The position numbers and the translations under genes are program-made. Below are positions 63,179 to 64,000 of a stretch of 64,000 bases of DNA, piece after piece; position 1 is the stretch's first letter, and each line of letters starts with the position of its first letter. Below the pieces are notes generated by a model that was not told the DNA's origin, made no database searches, and was given only the letters and a program-made list of their open reading frames with translations. This DNA is from an uncultured Bacteroides sp. GTDB taxonomy: Bacteria > Bacteroidota > Bacteroidia > Bacteroidales > Bacteroidaceae. The stretch lies in contig CASFGA010000003.1 of assembly GCA_949294185.1 (NCBI GenBank), forward strand, positions 62,001-126,000. Direction: 5' to 3'.

Positions 63179-64000
63179 TTATTTGCCGTAATCTTCATAC
63201 ATCATCAGCAGATGCGAAGCGCTCCAGCTGAAGTGGGAAGCCTGCAGACGCTCGCCGTTGTGCGTTCCGTAATTCTCGTGAATCGGAGCATCGCCCGTCA
63301 GTCCCTGACAACGGTCGAACACCTGACGCGTATACTTGTCCGCCAAGTCCTTGTGTCCGTAGTTACGCAAGCCCTTTATGGCCTGATAGGTCTGGTCGAG
63401 CCAGATAGGGCCGCGCCAGTACCCGTTCGGGTCGCACTTGGGATTGTCGGCAGATGCCGTGGGGAACGGAATATAAGTAGAGAATTTGGCGGTGTCGGTC
63501 AGCAGTACCAGTGCCTTGTCCATCTGCTCTTTGGTAGCAATCTGCACCCAGAACGGCGTATAGCCCTCGCAAGCCGGTTCCTCGATAAAGCTTCCATCGT
63601 CGATGCGGCGGTCGCAGAACCATCCGATCTTTTCGTTGAAAAAATAGTCGGCCACCTTGTCGCCATAGTCAGGCCCGTTGAAAGTCGTTCCGATAAGAGC
63701 GGCGAACTTTTTCAACAGGCGGCACTCGAACGCCAGATACGCATTCAGGTCGACACTCTCCTGATTCAGGCTCCAGGCATCCTCACCGTTTTTCAGCATC
63801 TTGGCATTGTCGAAGCGGATGGCATTGTCCATGCCACTTTCCCATCCGGCAGCTTCCAGTGTGCCGTCGGTAGATCCAAACTCGCACATGCCGTTGCGGT
63901 TATGGTCGCGCTTGTTGTACCACCATTTATAATAGGCCAGCAGCTGCGGATACATCTCCTTCACGAAAGCCGTATCCTGATTCAACGTGAAGATTTCATC
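63179..64000 (-). CDS. GH63-type glycosidase (trehalase-like), 5' end beyond window
   Basis: The frame runs off the window; 273 codons are seen and the true start is not included. The (alpha/alpha)6-barrel part carries GWESGMDNAIRFD, with the probable catalytic Asp, LNQESVDLNAYLAFEC, NGYWRGPIWLDQTYQAIKGL and HENYGTHNGERLQASHFSWSASHLLMM near the end, which hold the second catalytic acid. These mark the GH63/GH37-like clan, such as E. coli YgjK or mannosylglycerate hydrolases. It acts on an alpha-glucoside or related sugar; the exact substrate is not known. Confidence 0.8.
   Translation of the reverse strand, partial: DEIFTLNQDTAFVKEMYPQLLAYYKWWYNKRDHNRNGMCEFGSTDGTLEAAGWESGMDNAIRFDNAKMLKNGEDAWSLNQESVDLNAYLAFECRLLKKFAALIGTTFNGPDYGDKVADYFFNEKIGWFCDRRIDDGSFIEEPACEGYTPFWVQIATKEQMDKALVLLTDTAKFSTYIPFPTASADNPKCDPNGYWRGPIWLDQTYQAIKGLRNYGHKDLADKYTRQVFDRCQGLTGDAPIHENYGTHNGERLQASHFSWSASHLLMMYEDYGK

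Overview
The window is a stretch of a Bacteroidota chromosome, most likely a gut Bacteroidaceae (Bacteroides/Phocaeicola type). The signs are: promoters of the Bacteroides class (TTTG, about 19 bp, TAnnTTTG) in front of tRNAs and many genes; start codons without Shine-Dalgarno sequences; an NVEAL-type peptide gene; 6-bladed beta-propeller lipoproteins; a lipoprotein GH18 endoglycosidase with a DUF1735-like N-terminus; and a complex I operon with fused nuoCD and no nuoE, nuoF or nuoG. No phage, insertion sequence, CRISPR array or rRNA was seen.

Layout: 1-2100 holds the end of trpS and two small secreted proteins. 2143-3660 has three identical tRNA-Val(UAC) genes, cysK and an initiator tRNA-fMet. 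3733-9690 is an accessory surface-protein region on the minus strand: an NVEAL peptide gene that looks frameshifted, two beta-propeller lipoproteins and a transglutaminase/discoidin lipoprotein form one operon, and a third propeller forms a second unit. Both units start behind the same roughly 90-bp regulatory segment carrying two direct ACGTTAC boxes 21 bp apart. 9767-14967 holds an apparently self-regulated tetR-fabG pair, rluA, a sigma-54 response regulator and two outer-membrane beta-barrels. 15024-23511 is mostly housekeeping: B3/4 protein, pgeF-obgE-adk-hpt, nnr, a DUF4831-like protein and an EndoH-like GH18 enzyme. 23772-30024 is a tripartite RND efflux operon that opens with a small secreted ORF. 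30258-40200 is the ten-gene nuo operon (A, B, CD, H-N), visibly more GC-rich than its surroundings, including its non-coding flanks.

40801-50166 holds a DMT transporter with Xaa-Pro peptidase, a secreted HELGH protein, an AICAR transformylase without the cyclohydrolase domain, beta-carbonic anhydrase, lgt, superoxide dismutase and glmS. 50173-58688 is one tight seven-gene minus-strand operon: cysQ, SLC13 permease, cysC, cysD, cysN, sulfotransferase, second SLC13 permease. It is a self-contained route from sulfate uptake through APS and PAPS to sulfonation of an acceptor, with disposal of the PAP by-product, and resembles the steroid/lipid sulfonation loci described in gut Bacteroides. 58797-64000 has an amino-acid permease, an M3 peptidase, a gene desert with three large hairpins and a fragment of a lost outer-membrane protein, and the 3' part of a GH63-type glycosidase running off the window.

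Most worth a second look: the NVEAL/propeller loci with their shared promoter repeat and the broken NVEAL gene; the sulfotransferase operon; the complex I lacking its NADH module inside a GC-rich island; the palindrome at the tetR transcription start; inverted repeats flanking the tRNA-Val genes; and the hairpin cluster at 62826-63085.
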